This document shows, one piece after another, positions 6,478-8,512 of a stretch of DNA of 8,512 bases. The DNA is taken from NCBI GenBank assembly GCA_030620695.1, contig JAUXEA010000015.1:1-8512 (forward strand). The letters are read 5' to 3'. Position numbers and translations under genes: made by a program. The first letter of the stretch is position 1. Each line of letters begins with the position of its first letter. The notes under the pieces are model-generated. The model worked only from the letters and a program-made list of their open reading frames with translations, did no database searches and was not told the DNA's origin. Origin of the DNA: Candidatus Aenigmatarchaeota archaeon (GTDB lineage Archaea > Aenigmatarchaeota > Aenigmatarchaeia > QMZS01).

Positions 6478-6594
6478 CGTTTTCAAAAGGAAAACGGTGC
6501 CTCTTTTCTGCTTTTTTCCTTTCGGAAAAAAGAGACCCTTTTTCGCAAAGCGAAAAAAAGGTTTTGCTTCGCAAAAAAGCAGGAGGCCAACACC
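6478..6594 (+). repeat. Compound palindromic element (hairpin cluster)
   Basis: Four hairpins lie side by side in about 120 bases. They are 6478-6484/6490-6496 (CGTTTTC stem, 7 bp); 6511-6519/6524-6532 (CTTTTTTCC stem, 9 bp); 6537-6546/6550-6561 (CCTTTTTCGC stem with two extra A on one side); and 6562-6567/6571-6576 (TTTTGC stem). A longer alternative fold encloses the last three: 6496-6499 with 6591-6594, 6500-6503 with 6583-6586, and 6508-6517 with 6573-6582. The in-frame translation here is low-complexity and resembles no protein, so I read the element as noncoding. It may be a dispersed repeat, a small RNA, or a transcription-end structure; nothing in the window decides this. Confidence 0.65.
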
Positions 6595-6637
6595 CCAAAC
6601 AAGGATATTGTTCAATAAAAAAAATACAAATATTATA

Positions 6638-7549
6638 ATGCTAAAACTAAAAAGGTTTGAAGGCAATCCAATTTTGAAACCTATAAGAACTCATCCCTGG
6701 GAAAAATTTGTTTATAATCCGGCAGCAATTTTGCTGGAAGATAAAATTCACATAATTTACCGTGCTATGGGAAAAGATAAAGTATCAAGATTTGGTTATG
6801 CTTCCACCAAGGATGGTTTTCATATTGATGAAAGGCTTGATAAACCAATTTTTGTTCCAAACGGAAAATTTGAAGAACCCGCTGTAAAATTTCGTAATTC
6901 TGGTGTAGAAGACCCCAGGATAGTCAGGATTGGGAAAAGAATTTATATGACTTATGCGGCTATGAATGGAAGAGTGTCACATATTTCTGTTGCTTCTATA
7001 GATGTTCAGGATTTTTTAAACAAAAAATGGAAATGGAAGAGACATAATATTTTGTTTCCTTCTAATGACAATAGAAATGGTACATTTTTTCCACAAAAAA
7101 TAAATAACAAATTTGTATTATATCTCAGATTTGATCCAAATATTTTACTCTCCTATTCAAAAGATTTAAAAAATTGGACAGTCCCAAAGATAGTGATGAG
7201 ACCAAGAAAAGGTAGGTGGGATAGTCTTAAAATTGGAATAGGAACTCCACCCATTTTAACAGAGAAAGGTTGGCTATTAATCTATCACGGGGTTGAACAG
7301 AAAAAAAATGGAAGAATTTATAGAGTTGGACTTGCTTTGGCAGATTTAAAAAACCCGGAAAAAATTTTATATAGAAGTAAAGAGCCAGTTTTCGAACCCG
7401 TCAAGGATTATGAAAAGATAGGACAAGTTAATAATGTTGTTTTCCCTTGCGGTTCAATTATTTTAGGAAAAAAACTATTTATTTATTATGGTGGAGCAGA
7501 TTCTGTAGTTTGTGTAGCCACAGCAAATATTTCTAAATTTTTATCATAA
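6638..7549 (+). CDS. GH130-family glycoside phosphorylase (beta-mannoside phosphorylase-like)
   Basis: This 303-residue protein belongs to glycoside hydrolase family 130, five-bladed beta-propeller enzymes that mostly split beta-mannosides with phosphate to give mannose 1-phosphate. Family blocks appear in order: GNPIL near the N-terminus, YNPAAILLEDKIHIIYRA, GVEDPRI with Asp92 as the likely proton donor, KIGIGTPPILTEKGWLLIYHG with Tyr216-His217-Gly218, GLALADLKNPEKILYRS, and a last blade reading VVFPCGSIILGKKLFIYYGG. Length matches the short, single-domain members. There is no signal peptide, so it should act in the cytoplasm. The exact substrate (mannobiose, Man-GlcNAc, longer mannans) is not decidable by eye. 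An open frame continues upstream to GTG 6497, but it runs through the palindromic element, so I chose ATG 6638. The stop overlaps the stop of the facing isomerase gene. Confidence 0.88.
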   Translation: MLKLKRFEGNPILKPIRTHPWEKFVYNPAAILLEDKIHIIYRAMGKDKVSRFGYASTKDGFHIDERLDKPIFVPNGKFEEPAVKFRNSGVEDPRIVRIGKRIYMTYAAMNGRVSHISVASIDVQDFLNKKWKWKRHNILFPSNDNRNGTFFPQKINNKFVLYLRFDPNILLSYSKDLKNWTVPKIVMRPRKGRWDSLKIGIGTPPILTEKGWLLIYHGVEQKKNGRIYRVGLALADLKNPEKILYRSKEPVFEPVKDYEKIGQVNNVVFPCGSIILGKKLFIYYGGADSVVCVATANISKFLS

Positions 7550-8512
7550 TTTCTTTTTAAACTCTTCAATAATTTTTATTTTGGTTGGGTTTGTTTTATA
7601 TCCTAAGGCTAAATAATAAGAAACCCAGTATCCCCAAATAATTGTATTAAATATTCTGCTTAAAATATCTCCTTCTGATATATCTATAATTTCCACACCT
7701 ATTTTTTTTGATTTTAGTATTTTAACAGTAAGTTCAACTCTTTTAAGCATTTGCGGGTGGTCATTCAAATCTCTCAAAATAAGAACAAAAAATTTCCCGA
7801 TAGGATTCTCCCACCCGCTTATTTCATTATGATTAAGTTCTGAGAAATAATTGCAAAATGCAGGAACTTTTGAGTTTTCATTAAAACTGATTTTCCACAC
7901 ATAGCCGAGAGATTTGAATTTGTCTGGTGTATAAATAATTGGGATTTTCTTGAATAATTTTTTTGCTATTTGTTTTCCATTATTTTCCAAACTCTGTGGG
8001 TTTAATTTCTTTTCTAAATTCAAAATTTCCTGAATTGATTTTTTATTCATTAAACCTGCTTTAAATAAAATTCCTGTTAGAGCAGAAAAAATATAACCAG
8101 TAGCAATTCTGGACTGAAGACCTGAAGGAACAATAATTAAAGGTGTATTATTTTTCTCACAGAGTTCTTTTAATTTCCCTCCACTGGTAATTGATATTGA
8201 AAATATTTTTCTTTTAATTGCTTCTTTATAAGAATAAATTGGTTCTTCAGTATTACCGGAATAAGAACTAAAAATTGCAAATGTTTTTTTATTTGTTTTT
8301 GGAGGAAGACTATAAGTCCTGTTCACATACACAGGAATTTTTAGATTAAGCCAGGTAGTTAGAATATCAGTTGGCCATTCACTCCCCCCCATCCCGGAAA
8401 CAACAATATTTTCAAATTTTCCTTTTAACTTAATATTTTTTGCTGCTTCAAATCCAATCTTGAATTGTTTTGGGAAATCCAAAATAATCTTTCGCATTCC
8501 TGACTTATCAGT
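7544..8512 (-). CDS. Bifunctional phosphoglucose/phosphomannose isomerase (N-terminus beyond window)
   Basis: This sugar isomerase interconverts glucose 6-phosphate or mannose 6-phosphate with fructose 6-phosphate. It has two SIS-type sugar-phosphate-binding domains. Visible motifs are SGMGGS (34-39, counted from the ATG at 8497), the phosphate-binding SSYSGNTEE (77-85), SGLQSRIATGYIF, and the ELNHNEISGW segment with the catalytic glutamate and histidine typical of the PGI/PMI family. The ATG at 8495-8497 would give 317 residues. However, the frame stays open to the window edge and reads TDKSG just before it, and the combined DKSGM matches the conserved D-x-S-x-M start region of many family members. 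The true start is therefore probably outside the window. The stop TGA (7544-7546) lies within the last codons of the facing GH130 gene. Confidence 0.9.
   Translation of the reverse strand, partial: TDKSGMRKIILDFPKQFKIGFEAAKNIKLKGKFENIVVSGMGGSEWPTDILTTWLNLKIPVYVNRTYSLPPKTNKKTFAIFSSYSGNTEEPIYSYKEAIKRKIFSISITSGGKLKELCEKNNTPLIIVPSGLQSRIATGYIFSALTGILFKAGLMNKKSIQEILNLEKKLNPQSLENNGKQIAKKLFKKIPIIYTPDKFKSLGYVWKISFNENSKVPAFCNYFSELNHNEISGWENPIGKFFVLILRDLNDHPQMLKRVELTVKILKSKKIGVEIIDISEGDILSRIFNTIIWGYWVSYYLALGYKTNPTKIKIIEEFKKKL

Noticed and set aside
6497..6637. N-terminal extension of the GH130 gene from GTG 6497
   Set aside because: The added 47 residues are only the palindrome translated, while ATG 6638 puts the conserved GNPIL block at the usual distance from the N-terminus.
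6460..6666. Leftward open frame of 68 codons across the palindromic element
   Set aside because: Its translation is a low-complexity reading of the hairpin stems (runs of Phe, Lys and Gly) with no family resemblance, and it has no promoter or start signal of note.
1..8512. CRISPR array, insertion sequence or defence island
   Set aside because: I found no spaced direct repeats, no transposase or nuclease cluster and no terminal inverted repeats bounding a gene; the content is mostly core genes.

Overview
The window reads as archaeal chromosomal DNA. The evidence is an MCM replicative helicase, a Rad50-type ATPase, a TATA-box binding protein (TBP) and the chromatin protein Alba within about 6 kb, short intergenic gaps, AT-rich TATA-like boxes in front of genes and T-rich stretches behind them. 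The base composition is strongly AT-rich and the proteins are short and lysine-rich. This would suit a small-genome lineage such as a DPANN archaeon, but that placement is an inference and no rRNA is present to settle it.

Layout. Bases 1-3886 are a leftward block. Transcribed from right to left it holds rad50, a CBS-domain protein with a C-terminal zinc ribbon, and mcm, which is cut by the window edge just before Walker A. Divergent from rad50 is the TBP gene (3977-4507), ending in a 22-bp tandem duplication that spans its stop codon. A HAD-family phosphatase follows (4601-5233), converging on a leftward gene for a small pilin-like membrane-anchored protein (5261-5644). Rightward again come Alba (5793-6062), with a possible structured leader, and a membrane-anchored OB-fold protein (6092-6448). 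A dense palindromic element (6478-6594) separates these from a GH130 glycoside phosphorylase-like gene (6638-7549). That gene overlaps by 6 bp, tail to tail, with a leftward bifunctional phosphoglucose/phosphomannose isomerase that runs off the right edge.

How the genes fit together. The left two thirds are information processing: replication (MCM), double-strand break repair (Rad50), transcription initiation (TBP) and chromatin or RNA binding (Alba). The right third suggests mannose metabolism. A GH130 enzyme can release mannose 1-phosphate from beta-mannosides, and the isomerase links mannose 6-phosphate to fructose 6-phosphate; the phosphomannomutase needed between them is not in the window.

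I see no CRISPR array, transposase, tRNA, rRNA or defence island, and I do not claim a new multi-gene system. The most unusual signals are the compound palindrome upstream of the GH130 gene, a TBP in which both threonines expected in the DNA-binding surface are valines, the exact duplication at the end of the TBP gene, the possible structured leader of alba, and the CBS plus zinc-ribbon protein between rad50 and mcm.
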